Origin: Aliamphritea ceti | GTDB lineage: Bacteria; Pseudomonadota; Gammaproteobacteria; Pseudomonadales; Balneatricaceae | Length of the DNA: 64,000 bases | Direction: 5' to 3' | NCBI RefSeq assembly: GCF_024347215.1 | Contig: NZ_AP025282.1 | Span: forward strand, 930,001 to 994,000 | Part shown: piece by piece, positions 26,057 to 39,444 of the stretch | How positions within the stretch are numbered: position 1 is the stretch's first letter | How the letters are laid out: each line of letters starts with the position of its first letter | The notes under the pieces: generated by a model | Told to the model about the DNA's origin: nothing | Seen by the model: only the letters and a program-made list of their open reading frames with translations | The model's database searches: none | Position numbers and translations under genes: made by a program

Positions 26057-27163
26057 TCAGACTGGATAGACGGAGCCTAATATACGATAGCCTGATGCAC
26101 CGGTAACTGCAGGCATATTGCCAGGCATGTTATCCAGCGTTTGTTTTGCTAGCCATGCAAAAGCTACCGCTTCAACCCAATCGGGGTGAAGATCCAATTC
26201 AGTTGTTGTACCGACAGTAAAGCCGGGTAAAAGCGCCTGAATTCTCTGTAATAAATACTGGTTATGACTACCACCGCCACAGAGATACACTTCAGCTTTA
26301 TCCAGATTGTGAGACTTAATTGCAAGCGCGATGCTGGTGGCAGTCAGTTCGGCAAGCGTCGTCTGTATATCAGTATTGTTTGGCGCCTGATCAAGCAGGG
26401 TCAGCATGCGTTGAATCCATAAAAGATTAAACTGCTCACGGCCGGTGCTTTTAGGAGGTGCTTCATGGAAAAAAGGCAGTGATAGCATTTGTTCAAGAAG
26501 TTGTGGAATTATTGTTCCCTGCGCTGCCCAATCACCGTTTTTATCATAGTTAAGCTGCTGGTGTTCTTTTATCCAGCTATCGAGTAAGACATTGCCTGGC
26601 CCGGTATCGTAGCCAAGAACATCTGCTTGAGGGTCCGCGGGTAAAATGGTCAGGTTGGCCATGCCGCCTATGTTAACAATCACTCGATTGGTTTTGCTGC
26701 TACGGAACAACGCGTTATGAAAAGCAGGAACCAGAGGTGCTCCCTGGCCGCCGGCAGCCATGTCCCTGCGCCTGAAATCAGCGACAGTCATTATACCGGT
26801 GTGTTCTGTTATGGTATTGGGGTCGCCACTTTGCAGGGTGAAGTTGTGTTCCGGGCGATGGCGAATAGTCTGGCCGTGACTGCCAATTGCATGTACGTCA
26901 GATTTATCGAGATGACATGTAGCTAACAGGTTGTTCGTTGCTGTTGCAAAGGCTTTTCCCAGTTCGAGATCCAGTATGCCAAGGCGGTCGATTTCATTAT
27001 CGCCGGGAGCAAGTAAACTGCGGATTTGTTGATTTAAAAATTCTGGGAGCTGTTCGCTATGGCAACCAATAAGCTGGAATTGAGGATCAAAGCGAACAGC
27101 AACAGCATCGATACCATCTAAGCTGGTGCCGGACATTAAACCAATATAAACGGGTGCCGGCAT
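26057..27163 (-). CDS. anmK: Anhydro-N-acetylmuramic acid kinase
   Basis: Phosphorylates and opens 1,6-anhydro-MurNAc during peptidoglycan recycling. The 368-aa ASKHA-fold protein has GLMSGTSLDGIDAV at the N-terminus, IGSHGQTIRH, TVADFRRRDMAAGGQGAPLVPAFH, VNIGGMANLT, GYDTGPGN and LCGGGSHN. The recycled sugar then feeds AmgK and MurU, which are also in this window (62727-64000), so the organism appears to use the MurNAc-salvage shortcut known from Pseudomonas. Confidence 0.96.
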   Translation of the reverse strand: MPAPVYIGLMSGTSLDGIDAVAVRFDPQFQLIGCHSEQLPEFLNQQIRSLLAPGDNEIDRLGILDLELGKAFATATNNLLATCHLDKSDVHAIGSHGQTIRHRPEHNFTLQSGDPNTITEHTGIMTVADFRRRDMAAGGQGAPLVPAFHNALFRSSKTNRVIVNIGGMANLTILPADPQADVLGYDTGPGNVLLDSWIKEHQQLNYDKNGDWAAQGTIIPQLLEQMLSLPFFHEAPPKSTGREQFNLLWIQRMLTLLDQAPNNTDIQTTLAELTATSIALAIKSHNLDKAEVYLCGGGSHNQYLLQRIQALLPGFTVGTTTELDLHPDWVEAVAFAWLAKQTLDNMPGNMPAVTGASGYRILGSVYPV

Positions 27164-27192
27164 AGCTTATACCTGATGATGTTAGCTAAAAC

Positions 27193-28635
27193 TTAGTTTG
27201 CTGTAGATGCCAGCTGGGTTGCTTTATAGCTTTCCAGTTTAGCGACAACGTCTGCTGCGACTTTGTTAAATAGCTTGCGCTCCGATTTAGGGACCGGATT
27301 GGCTTGCGGTAATTTAACTGTCTGGGAGTTCTTATGTACGCCGTTTACACGGAATTCATAATGCAGGTGTGGGCCAGAAGATAAACCGGTTGATCCTACG
27401 TAGCCAATAACCTGACCTTGCTTAACCCGTTTGCCTACTCGCTGGCCTTTTTTGAATTTCGACATATGCGCATATAAAGTTGTGATGTTACCGCCATGCT
27501 GAACAATTACAGCATTACCATAACCACCCTTTTTGCCACGCCAGATTATCTTACCGTCACCGGAGGACTTAATTGGTGTGCCTGTACGTGCAGCATAATC
27601 GGTACCGCGGTGTGGGCGGGTGGTTTTCAGTACGGGATGCTTACGCTTTAAATTAAAGCGGGAGCTGATGCGTGCAAAATCAATAGGCGTACGTAAAAAG
27701 GCCTTTCGCATACTTTTACCGTCTGGGGTGTAATAGCTGCTCTTGCCTTTGCTGTCAGTAAAACGCAGGGCAGTAAAAGTGTCGCCACGGTTAGTGAACT
27801 GAGCAGATAGTATGTTGCCTTCGCCAATCATCTTACCGTCGAGGAATTTCTCTTCATAAACAATGTTGAATGAATCACCTTTACGGATATCCAATGCAAA
27901 GTCGATGTCCCAGCCAAAAATAGCGGCCAGTTCCATAATCATACGGTTAGAGAGACCTGCCTGTTGAGCATCAAGAAACAGGGAGTTGTTAATTGTACCG
28001 TTTACAAAACGCTGAAGTGTTTCAGGTTTGCGGGTATGTTCTTCAAGGATATAGCTGTCTTCGGTTTTACTGATGACAGCAGTATCTAACTGACTCTTAA
28101 TATGACGCAGTTGAACAAGCTGGTCATTTTTAATCAGGAAGCTAAGTGTTTGGCCTGGATATATACGTGTCAGCGCTTTGGTGTCTTTAACAGCGTTAGT
28201 TACTCGGTAAACATCAGTAGCTGTCAGGCCCGCTTTGAGAAAAATACCAGAAAGGCTGTCACCATTGCTGACTTTGAAGTCCTTCCATTCATCTTCAAGT
28301 GGAATATTCTCAACGACCATGCGCACAGGTTTATCAGCGTCGTCGGAAAGTTGTTCGATATCTGCTGAACCAGCAGCTGGAGGCGTTGTTGCAGTTTCAA
28401 CCAGAGCTAACTGAAGTTCAGTCTGAGTTGCGTTAACGGCAATGTCGTTATCTTCTAGGATATCAGTAACAGCACTGGCGGTATCTTCGTTAATAGTTAC
28501 CGGTAGTGATTGTGTCTGTTGAGCATTACTCTCTGGTAGTAAAACCAGTGTCGTGCCGATGACCAGAGTACAAATGGCAGCGGCAGCCAAATGTGTGGTA
28601 GGAAAAAACTTAGCAATGTGTTGAACTGTACTCAA
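27193..28635 (-). CDS. M23-family murein DD-endopeptidase (MepM-like)
   Basis: Predicted periplasmic enzyme that cuts peptide cross-links of peptidoglycan during growth. The 480-aa protein has an N-terminal signal/anchor helix (about 15-35), an OapA/LysM-like part (about 115-200, with DSLSGIFLKAG and YPGQTLSFLIK) and a C-terminal LytM domain with metal-binding HRGTDYA, LYAHMSKF and GPHLHYEF. All zinc ligands (HxxxD and HxH) are present. It lies directly upstream of anmK on the same strand and divergent from tyrS, as in Pseudomonas. Confidence 0.92.
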   Translation of the reverse strand: MSTVQHIAKFFPTTHLAAAAICTLVIGTTLVLLPESNAQQTQSLPVTINEDTASAVTDILEDNDIAVNATQTELQLALVETATTPPAAGSADIEQLSDDADKPVRMVVENIPLEDEWKDFKVSNGDSLSGIFLKAGLTATDVYRVTNAVKDTKALTRIYPGQTLSFLIKNDQLVQLRHIKSQLDTAVISKTEDSYILEEHTRKPETLQRFVNGTINNSLFLDAQQAGLSNRMIMELAAIFGWDIDFALDIRKGDSFNIVYEEKFLDGKMIGEGNILSAQFTNRGDTFTALRFTDSKGKSSYYTPDGKSMRKAFLRTPIDFARISSRFNLKRKHPVLKTTRPHRGTDYAARTGTPIKSSGDGKIIWRGKKGGYGNAVIVQHGGNITTLYAHMSKFKKGQRVGKRVKQGQVIGYVGSTGLSSGPHLHYEFRVNGVHKNSQTVKLPQANPVPKSERKLFNKVAADVVAKLESYKATQLASTAN

Positions 28636-28783
28636 AGTCCCATGCTCCCCTTATATAACGCAGTCTGCCGGTAGTATATCTAATGAAATGCATATTGGCT
28701 AAACCTCGGATTCCATATTGGTGAAAAAGTTCGTCTTTTAGTCATAATTCTACGGGTTTGGGGAATTTATGACGGGAATTAAG

Positions 28784-28811
28784 TTGTCTGCAACGAAACC
28801 TGAGGTAAAAT
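28784..28811 (+). promoter_or_regulatory. Probable tyrS promoter
   Basis: TTGTCT (28784-28789) and TAAAAT (28806-28811) with a 16-bp spacer, about 42 bp before the tyrS start. Confidence 0.5.
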
Positions 28812-28853
28812 AGCCGCCCTAAATTTATCTAATGCAACCGGAAGAAAGCGGCA

Positions 28854-30161
28854 ATGACAGAAAAAACGTTGTTACAGGATCTAAATGCGCGAGGCCTAAT
28901 TGCGCAGATGACCAGCGAAGATGAGCTGGAAAAGCACCTGGCAGAAGGTTCTGTTACGCTTTATTGCGGCTTCGATCCAACTGCAGATAGTCTGCATATT
29001 GGTAGTCTTGTTCCTTTATTAGCACTTAAACGCTTTCAGCAGGCTGGACATAAGCCGCTGGCGTTGGTCGGTGGCGCAACAGGTTTGATTGGCGATCCAA
29101 GCTTTAAAGCTCAGGAACGTAAATTGAATGATGATCAGACAGTAGGTAACTGGGTCGAAAAGCTAAAAGCCCAAGTAAGCCAGTTTATCGATTTCGATTC
29201 TGCGCAGAACCCGGCTGAAGTTGTGAATAACCTGGACTGGACTAAAGATATGGACATTCTGACATTCCTGCGGGATGTCGGTAAGCATTTCTCTGTTAAT
29301 CAGATGATTGCTAAAGAGTCAGTTAAGCAGCGTATAGATCGTGAAGGCGAAGGCATCTCCTTTACTGAGTTCACCTATATGATTCTGCAGTCCTATGATT
29401 TTCAACAGTTGAATAAGTCTCACAGCTGTACGTTACAGATAGGTGGTTCTGATCAGTGGGGTAACATTACCGGTGGTACTGAATTAACCCGTCGAATGAA
29501 TGGTAATAAAGCCTATGGTTTGACCCTGCCTCTGATAACTAAGTCAGACGGTACTAAGTTTGGTAAAACTGAAAGCGGTACTATCTGGTTATCAGCTAAT
29601 AAAACCTCTCCTTATGCTTTCTATCAGTTCTGGCTGCAGACAGCAGATGCTGATGCTTACCGCTTCCTTAAATACTTCACTTTCTTAGCAGTTGAAGATA
29701 TTGATCGTATTGAAGCGGAAGATGCGGCTGCCCAGGGTCGTCCACAGGCGCAAGGCATTTTGGCTGAAGAAGTGACGCGGCTTGTTCATGGTGAAGCAGG
29801 ATTGATTGCAGCCAAACGTATTACCGATGCTTTATTTAGTGGTGATCTGTCTGATCTGACTCAAGAAGAGTTTGTGCAATTAGCTCAAGATGGATTGCCT
29901 TCATCTAGTTTGGAAGAAGTGATGGCTTTTGAATTGATCACTCAGCGGTTGGCGGAAGTTGGTATGGGAACTGGGAAGCAGATTAAAGATGCCTTGCAGC
30001 GGAGTGCGGTGATTGTAAATGGTAAAGCTGTAGGGATGGACGATAATGCAAACGCAGATGCTATTTTTAGTAAGGAAAATGCATTCCATGGAAAGTACTT
30101 TATGGTGAAGCTAGGGAAGAAAAAGCATCATTTATTCCTAAACTACAGTAGTGCTGTGTAA
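28854..30161 (+). CDS. tyrS: Tyrosyl-tRNA synthetase
   Basis: Charges tRNA-Tyr. The 435-aa class I enzyme has HIGS at residue 48, the KMSKS-type loop KFGKT near residue 235, QIGGSDQWGNI, and a C-terminal S4-like RNA-binding part with GKQIKDALQRSAVIVNGK. A ribosome-binding site GGAAG precedes the ATG. It ends 16 bp before a strong terminator and is followed by the rRNA operon, the Pseudomonas order. Confidence 0.97.
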   Translation: MTEKTLLQDLNARGLIAQMTSEDELEKHLAEGSVTLYCGFDPTADSLHIGSLVPLLALKRFQQAGHKPLALVGGATGLIGDPSFKAQERKLNDDQTVGNWVEKLKAQVSQFIDFDSAQNPAEVVNNLDWTKDMDILTFLRDVGKHFSVNQMIAKESVKQRIDREGEGISFTEFTYMILQSYDFQQLNKSHSCTLQIGGSDQWGNITGGTELTRRMNGNKAYGLTLPLITKSDGTKFGKTESGTIWLSANKTSPYAFYQFWLQTADADAYRFLKYFTFLAVEDIDRIEAEDAAAQGRPQAQGILAEEVTRLVHGEAGLIAAKRITDALFSGDLSDLTQEEFVQLAQDGLPSSSLEEVMAFELITQRLAEVGMGTGKQIKDALQRSAVIVNGKAVGMDDNANADAIFSKENAFHGKYFMVKLGKKKHHLFLNYSSAV

Positions 30162-30176
30162 GACAGGTAACATTAC

Positions 30177-30209
30177 AAAAAAACGCAGCTTATATAGCTG
30201 CGTTTTTTT
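30177..30209 (+). terminator. tyrS terminator
   Basis: AAACGCAGCT-TATAT-AGCTGCGTTT with flanking A and T runs, isolating tyrS from the rRNA operon. Confidence 0.9.
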
Positions 30210-30307
30210 ATGCCTGTCGTTAGCAGTATATGTAGCGATCAACTTAGCTATAAAAGCCGGAGTTTTTGCAGCGCAAAAACTAATTACAATTATTGTTAAA
30301 AAGGCTG

Positions 30308-30335
30308 TTGACTCTTTTCAGTTGGTCCCTATAAT
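30308..30335 (+). promoter_or_regulatory. rrn: rRNA operon promoter P1
   Basis: TTGACT (30308-30313), 16 bp spacer, TATAAT (30330-30335). The AT-rich stretch 30240-30305 upstream is where UP element and Fis sites normally lie. Confidence 0.85.
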
Positions 30336-30519
30336 ACGCCCCCACATTGAGACGCAAGACAGCGGCAACGCAGACAGCAGACACAATGAGAAACAAAGTA
30401 ACTCACTGATAAACAGCTTGTTTTGAAGTTCGAGTGAAATGCTTCGACCGGAACGAAAGCTTGTTTTTCCGGTTTTGAAACATTCTGCGGAATGATTCAA
30501 AATCTTCTGAAAATAAGCG

Positions 30520-30547
30520 TTGACTTCCACCGGGTGTTGAGTAGAAT
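30520..30547 (+). promoter_or_regulatory. rrn: rRNA operon promoter P2
   Basis: TTGACT (30520-30525), 16 bp spacer, TAGAAT (30542-30547). P1 and P2 share the downstream wording ACGC..C-CTTGAGACG-like, about 210 bp apart, as in other tandem rrn promoters. Confidence 0.82.
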
Positions 30548-30610
30548 ACGCACCTCGCTTGAGACGACAGCAGCCACGGTCAACACCGACTGCTGAGACG
30601 GATTAAGCAA

Positions 30611-30623
30611 CGCTCTTTAACAA
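30611..30623 (+). promoter_or_regulatory. BoxA antitermination element in the rRNA leader
   Basis: CGCTCTTTAACAA is the NusB/S10 boxA sequence found in the leader of gammaproteobacterial rrn operons. The rest of the leader to 30771 holds the 5' processing stem region. Confidence 0.8.
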
Positions 30624-30771
30624 TTTGATCAGATAATTCGTGTGGGCGCTTGTTGAGATGAAGCACAAAAGCTTTATCAAAGATAAGCAACCTAGTGAAT
30701 TCATTTATGAGATTTACAAAGTTAGTTTAACTTTGAGCTAGATTTAAGACACTGTTTACAGTGTCGAAATT

Positions 30772-32311
<1,540 letters not shown>

Positions 32312-32374
32312 AACGATAGCGGATTCTCAGCAAGCGTTCACACGAATTATCTGATCAGTTGTAGAGTAAGTACT

Positions 32375-32450
32375 GGGGCTATAGCTCAGCTGGGAGAGCG
32401 CCTGCTTTGCACGCAGGAGGTCTGCGGTTCGATCCCGCATAGCTCCACCA
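32375..32450 (+). tRNA. tRNA-Ala (TGC)
   Basis: The 76-nt cloverleaf begins GGGGCTATAGCTCAG, has anticodon TGC at 32408-32410, T-loop GGTTCGATCC and an encoded CCA end. It is the only tRNA in the 16S-23S spacer; the usual tRNA-Ile neighbour is absent in 32451-32725. Confidence 0.97.
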
Positions 32451-32556
32451 TTTCTCATGCCTTGAGAGTGGTTAGTACTTAAGATTTGTATTTGAGAATA
32501 CAAAAGCTAATACATGAAAATCATGTGTATTACCTTTTGTCTTTTTTTAGACAGAA

Positions 32557-32569
32557 CGCTCTTTAACAA
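32557..32569 (+). promoter_or_regulatory. Second boxA, in the 16S-23S spacer
   Basis: CGCTCTTTAACAA repeats the leader boxA exactly before 23S. The spacer sequence around it (ACGCTCTTTAACAATTT) duplicates the leader wording. No second tRNA lies between the tRNA-Ala and this element. Confidence 0.75.
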
Positions 32570-32725
32570 TTTAAATCCTGTAAAAAACGAGAATTAAGAA
32601 GTAAAAAATGTACAAGCGCTAATCCGGCGTAAATGTATCGTTACTTCAGCGTTATTTACTTTGTATAAAGTAGATGGCTATGAAGTTTTATCAGTCACTT
32701 TGAATCAGACCCTTTTGGGTTATAT

Positions 32726-35614
<2,889 letters not shown>

Positions 35615-35774
35615 TATAACGCCAAAAGCGTTTGGTTGTGTGATTACACAACACGGATCAAGTGATTGATGAAGATACATTGCTGCAAAGCATGTTGGAT
35701 TAGAGTTTGTACATCATCTTAAGACTCGGATTAGCCTGAAGAAGGCATACAGGATTTTTATTGTTACAGTTTTT

Positions 35775-35893
35775 TGCTTGGCGACCATAGCGAGATGGAA
35801 CCACCCGATCCCTTACCGAACTCGGAAGTGAAACGTCTTAGCGCCGATGGTAGTGTGGGGATTCCCCATGTGAGAGTAGGTCATCGCCAAGCA
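35775..35893 (+). rRNA. rrf: 5S ribosomal RNA
   Basis: About 119 nt; TGCTTGGCGACCATAGCG at the 5' end pairs with CATCGCCAAGCA at the 3' end. Internal segments ACCCGATCCCTTACCGAACTCGGAAGTGAAACG and GGGATTCCCCATGTGAGAGTAGG are standard. Last gene of the operon. Confidence 0.97.
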
Positions 35894-36216
35894 CCTATTT
35901 AAGAAACCCTGCTACGTTGTAGCAGGGTTTTTTTTTCGTCTGCAGAAAAGGTCGGCCATCGGCTGCTCAAGGTCACCTGTTTAAGAAACCCTGCCAGGCT
36001 GCAGTATCAGGCTCTATCGTGTGCAGAAAAGCTCGGTCATCGGTTGTTCAAGTTCACTCGTGCAAGAAGACCTGCCATGTTGCAGTATCAGGTTCTATCG
36101 TCTGCCGGAAAGCCGGGTCACCAGCTGTTTAATAATACCTATTTAAGATCTTCTGCCAGGTTGCAATATGAGAGCTCTGTCGTCCGAAGGAGAAGCCCGT
36201 TATCGGTCGCTACAGG
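35892..36216 (+). repeat. Four degenerate tandem copies (~81 bp) of the 5S tail and terminator
   Basis: Units begin at 35892, 35974, 36055 and 36136 (periods 82, 81, 81). The first holds the working terminator; each later one repeats the order CACCTnTTTAAGAAnCCCTGCC..., a decayed terminator, TCTATCGTCTGCAGAAAAG-like wording and an AAGGTC..CATCGG..CAAG stretch that resembles the 3' end of 5S itself. Likeness falls with distance from the 5S gene. A + strand frame through here is not coding. Confidence 0.75.
35904..35936 (+). terminator. rRNA operon terminator
   Basis: AAACCCTGCTAC-GTT-GTAGCAGGGTTT followed by six more T, directly behind the 5S gene. Confidence 0.92.
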
Positions 36217-36437
36217 CTGTTTGATTAGGAGTCCTTAGACATTTTGTTATTGAAGTTTTAACTAGGCTGAAAATTGATGGGTTACGGATTTTGTGGCGGT
36301 AAAAGGTGATGAAATATATAGGTTAGCTAGGATGTATTGAGAAATTGTGTAAGTGAGATTTTCTGTATAAGAATAAAGTTGAGACATCTGTGCGTTATGT
36401 ATTGGCAGGTGTCTCAGTGGGAGCGGTTGATTGAAAG
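36217..36437. other. AT-rich gap with a hairpin near the ppiC end
   Basis: No gene seen. GAGACATCTG (36381-36390) and CAGGTGTCTC (36406-36415) form a 10-bp stem with one G-U pair; read leftwards it is followed by a weak T-rich stretch and may be the ppiC terminator. Confidence 0.45.
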
Positions 36438-36713
36438 TTAGTCGCGATAAATAGTTTTAATCAGGTGAAAGCCAAATTTTGTTTTCACCGGGCCGTGTAT
36501 TTTTAGAAGCGGCTTCTTAAAAACTACATCATCGAATGGCTTAGCCATTTGACCTTTTTTGAATTCGCCTAAGTCCCCGCCACGCTTTCCCGAAGGGCAA
36601 ATGGAGTACTTTTTGGCGAGCTTTGCAAAGTCCCCGCCTTTTTCTAGTTGTTGTAAGATCTTTTCGGCTTCAGGCTTTGTCTTAACAAGAATATGGACTG
36701 CGGATGCTTTCAT
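36438..36713 (-). CDS. ppiC: Parvulin-type peptidyl-prolyl isomerase PpiC
   Basis: Small cytoplasmic prolyl isomerase of 91 aa consisting of a single parvulin domain. Family residues are HILVKT at the N-terminus, CPSGKRGGDLGEF, GQMAKPFDDVVF and TKFGFHLIK at the C-terminus. Length and sequence match E. coli PpiC (93 aa). It is a single-gene unit on the leftward strand. Confidence 0.93.
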   Translation of the reverse strand: MKASAVHILVKTKPEAEKILQQLEKGGDFAKLAKKYSICPSGKRGGDLGEFKKGQMAKPFDDVVFKKPLLKIHGPVKTKFGFHLIKTIYRD

Positions 36714-36815
36714 TATTTAGCTTTCTGATTGATTGTATTGAGTTAACGAGACTATAGACTGTGTATAAGTATTTTACCTGAAATGATTTTATTCAGGGAT
36801 GTACAAGGAGGACTT

Positions 36816-37358
36816 ATGGGGTTTAATTTTCCAAATGAGCTAAAAGTTGATGATGAAATAAATTTGGTTGTGCTTTCCTTAGCTGACGCTAAAGACTTGC
36901 ATACGCTTATTCTACGGAATCATGCTTATCTTTCTAAATATTTAGCCTGGGCTGAAAAAATTAGTGATCTGGCCTCTACGGAGGACTTTATTCGACTACG
37001 TGTTGCTGTACCAGGTCTCATTTCAGGCTGGTATAAGGTTTATGTGAATAATCAGCTATGTGGCATTTTTGGCGCTAAGTCAGTTATCGATAACAGGGCC
37101 GAATTAGGTTGCTTCATTGCAGAAGATTATCAGGGGCAGGGGATTATTAATCGTTGTATGCTGTTTTTCACTGAGTATCTCTCAAGAGAGTTTCAGGTCT
37201 CGATGATAGAGTGGCGTTGTTTAGCTGATAATAAAGCGAGTATTAAAGTTGTTGAGCGTTTTGGAGCTGTATTGGATGATGTCGAAGTAGGTACTATTGC
37301 AGGTAGCGATGAAATGCAGCGTTTATGTGTTTATCGTAAACAGATAGCTAAAGTTTAG
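36816..37358 (+). CDS. GNAT-family N-acetyltransferase (RimJ/RimL-like)
   Basis: Predicted acetyl-CoA-dependent N-acetyltransferase of 180 aa. The start at ATG 36816 is decided by a perfect AAGGAGG 5 bp before it, although the frame is open to 36783. The acetyl-CoA loop is seen in EDYQGQGIINRC and the RimJ/RimL-like C-terminal IEWRCLADNKASIKVVERFGA is clear. The substrate (ribosomal protein, amino group of an antibiotic or other) is unknown. Its stop codon overlaps that of the converging gene. Confidence 0.85.
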   Translation: MGFNFPNELKVDDEINLVVLSLADAKDLHTLILRNHAYLSKYLAWAEKISDLASTEDFIRLRVAVPGLISGWYKVYVNNQLCGIFGAKSVIDNRAELGCFIAEDYQGQGIINRCMLFFTEYLSREFQVSMIEWRCLADNKASIKVVERFGAVLDDVEVGTIAGSDEMQRLCVYRKQIAKV

Positions 37359-38143
37359 TTTGTGGTATCAAGATAACCGTAGTAGCTAGGCATACGAGTG
37401 CGGTAAATCTGGTCTCTATATGCAGCAACCTGATTCCATATGGTATCAATAAGATAGGGGTTCTGAACGGCAAATTGATGGCTAAAAATAAGGTAATAGT
37501 GCTTTTCTGCGAGAGGTATTTTAACTTTTTCAAAATGTTTCTTTTGTGTTTTTTGAAGATAAGCGTCAGCAATGGCTTCCTGGTCAACGACTCCTTCAAC
37601 ACGTTCTGCGTCTAGCATTTCAAATAGTTGTGATGTACTGCTGCCTTCAATTACATCAACACCTGCTTTCTTGATATCAGCGACGATTGAATAATTCAGT
37701 TTAGCGGCAAGGCTTCCTGTTAGTTTTTCAAAGCTGTTGCCATTCCACTCGAGCTTGCTACTTACAGGTCGATATAATACGTATGAGAGGGTATCCATTC
37801 GCCTTGTTGTATCTACTTTACCGTCGTTCATTGGGTAGACGCCAAACTCCCTGCGTGACTCTTTATATGAAAAGATAAAGGCTGCGTCTAAATCTCCTCT
37901 TTTCAGGCTTTGTAGTACCCTTTGGCCGGGCATACGCTGGTAATTAATATTCAGATTGAGCACTGCTGATACGTGATTGATTAAATCAACAGAGATGCCT
38001 GGGGGTGACGAAAGTTGCTCACCCTTACCCAGAAAATAAGGAAACGAGTCGACATTGTTAAAGCCGATTTGAATGGTTTTTTGTGCTGTTGCAAATGCAG
38101 AGCACAGTAAGCAGATCAGAAAGATGACTGTCTGTTTAAGCAT
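37355..38143 (-). CDS. Periplasmic solute-binding protein, family 3
   Basis: Predicted periplasmic protein of 262 aa with a signal peptide (cleavage near ATAQK) and the amino-acid-binding type fold: GFNNVDSFPYFLG, PPGISVDLINHV, LKRGDLDAAFIFSYKESRREF. No ABC transporter genes accompany it, so it may be a sensor-like or orphan binding protein as often found in marine gammaproteobacteria. It converges with the GNAT gene; the TAG of that gene and its own TAA overlap by 3 bases. Confidence 0.78.
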   Translation of the reverse strand: MLKQTVIFLICLLCSAFATAQKTIQIGFNNVDSFPYFLGKGEQLSSPPGISVDLINHVSAVLNLNINYQRMPGQRVLQSLKRGDLDAAFIFSYKESRREFGVYPMNDGKVDTTRRMDTLSYVLYRPVSSKLEWNGNSFEKLTGSLAAKLNYSIVADIKKAGVDVIEGSSTSQLFEMLDAERVEGVVDQEAIADAYLQKTQKKHFEKVKIPLAEKHYYLIFSHQFAVQNPYLIDTIWNQVAAYRDQIYRTRMPSYYGYLDTTN

Positions 38144-38362
38144 TATTACCTCTTAATGTTGAGAGGAGTTACTTAAACTCTATCCTTGAGGTGTGAGCTT
38201 TTTATTACATCCGGCATTTTAATGCCTGAGGTATCCTATAACAGATTATGATATATGCCTAATCATGGATTTCCTTTTGACTCTGAAGCCACTACAGGCT
38301 TTAGAATCGGCTTGTTTATTCTCTGGTAGGGGATCTGTCTACCTGATTTCTGCGTATTTTGA

Positions 38363-38809
38363 ATGGGAAATACAATGTCTCAGAGTTCTTCTGAAATGCA
38401 GGCCTGGTGGTTTTTACTTTTGGCCTGGCTAGTTGCGCTGGTCGCAACCTTTAGCGCGATTTTTATTGGTGAAGTAATGGGACAGATGCCCTGTACTTTG
38501 TGTTGGTATCAGCGAATTTGTATGTTTCCACTTGTGTTTATATTGGGGCACGGGAGCTTCAAATCTGATCCGAAGGCAGCGGTTTATGCTTTACCGCTTG
38601 TCCTGCTCGGCGCTGCCTTTGCGCTTTATCATTCGCTCATGTATGCGGGTATCGTTATGGCTGAGATTGTACCTTGCGGTTCAGGTACATCCTGTAGTGG
38701 CAGTTCTATGACGATTCTCGGCGGTTTGCCATTGCCTTATCTGGCACTGGTAAGCTTTGTTGGAATTACATGTTTGCTTTTACGGGTTCTTAGGAAAAAT
38801 AAATCATGA
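38363..38809 (+). CDS. DsbB/BdbC-like disulfide bond formation protein
   Basis: Predicted inner-membrane quinone-linked oxidase that reoxidises the DsbA-like partner. The 148-aa protein has four membrane helices, the first cysteine pair in PCTLCWYQRICMFP and a second pair in PCGSGTSC. It is shorter than E. coli DsbB and closer to the BdbC type. It overlaps the thioredoxin-fold gene by 4 bp. The start may be either ATG 38363 or the second Met four codons on. Confidence 0.87.
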   Translation: MGNTMSQSSSEMQAWWFLLLAWLVALVATFSAIFIGEVMGQMPCTLCWYQRICMFPLVFILGHGSFKSDPKAAVYALPLVLLGAAFALYHSLMYAGIVMAEIVPCGSGTSCSGSSMTILGGLPLPYLALVSFVGITCLLLRVLRKNKS

Positions 38810-39444
38810 GTCGTTCTAAAATTGTTGTTTTTGCATCTGTATTGGTGGTGTTTGCCTTTGGGCTAGCAGGGTATATGTGGCAAAAAAGTCAAATTAATTC
38901 CGTTGAGGTGGTAGCAAATTCTGGTTCGTTGGAGCGCCCTTATTCGCCAGTATTAGGTCCTGCTGATGCCAAGGTCACTATCGTCGAATTTTTTGATCCT
39001 GCCTGTGAAGCTTGTCGGGCATTTTATCCCTTTGTGAAAAAGATCATGGCTGAATATCCACAAGATATTCGTCTGGTGCTACGTTATACCACTTTCCATG
39101 AAGGATCTGACGAGGTAGTGCGCATTTTAGAGGCTGCTCGTAAGCAAGGGCTTTTTAAGTCTGTACTGGAAGAAGTGCTCAAACGACAGCCGGAATGGGC
39201 CGTTCATGGTCAGCCTGATATCAATAAGGCGTGGGCGGCGGCAGAATTTGCCGGGCTGGATATTGAAAAGGCTGAAAAAGATGCTCAAGCAATTACAGTG
39301 ACTTCTTTACTTAAGCAAGAAGCTGCAGATGTTAAGGCGATGAATGTTGAGAAGACTCCAACGTTCTTTGTGAATGGTAAAGTACTACCCAGCTTTGGAG
39401 CTCAGCAGTTGTATGATCTTGTGATTGCTGAAGTAAAGCGTTAA
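38806..39444 (+). CDS. DsbA/BdbD-like thiol-disulfide oxidoreductase
   Basis: Predicted periplasmic, N-terminally anchored thioredoxin-fold protein of 212 aa. The membrane helix spans about residues 5-24; the redox site is CEAC in FFDPACEACRAFYPF and the cis-proline loop is EKTPTFFVNG. It forms a translationally coupled pair with the DsbB-like gene. Such pairs introduce disulfides in exported proteins, possibly distinct from the main DsbA. Confidence 0.88.
   Translation: MSRSKIVVFASVLVVFAFGLAGYMWQKSQINSVEVVANSGSLERPYSPVLGPADAKVTIVEFFDPACEACRAFYPFVKKIMAEYPQDIRLVLRYTTFHEGSDEVVRILEAARKQGLFKSVLEEVLKRQPEWAVHGQPDINKAWAAAEFAGLDIEKAEKDAQAITVTSLLKQEAADVKAMNVEKTPTFFVNGKVLPSFGAQQLYDLVIAEVKR

Noticed and set aside
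35892..36216. CRISPR-like or REP-type array behind 5S
   Set aside because: Units are diverged along their full length and derived from the 5S tail/terminator; no short constant repeat with variable spacers.
36044..36238. Rightward 64-aa frame behind 5S
   Set aside because: It covers the decayed 5S-tail repeats and has no ribosome-binding site or recognisable composition.
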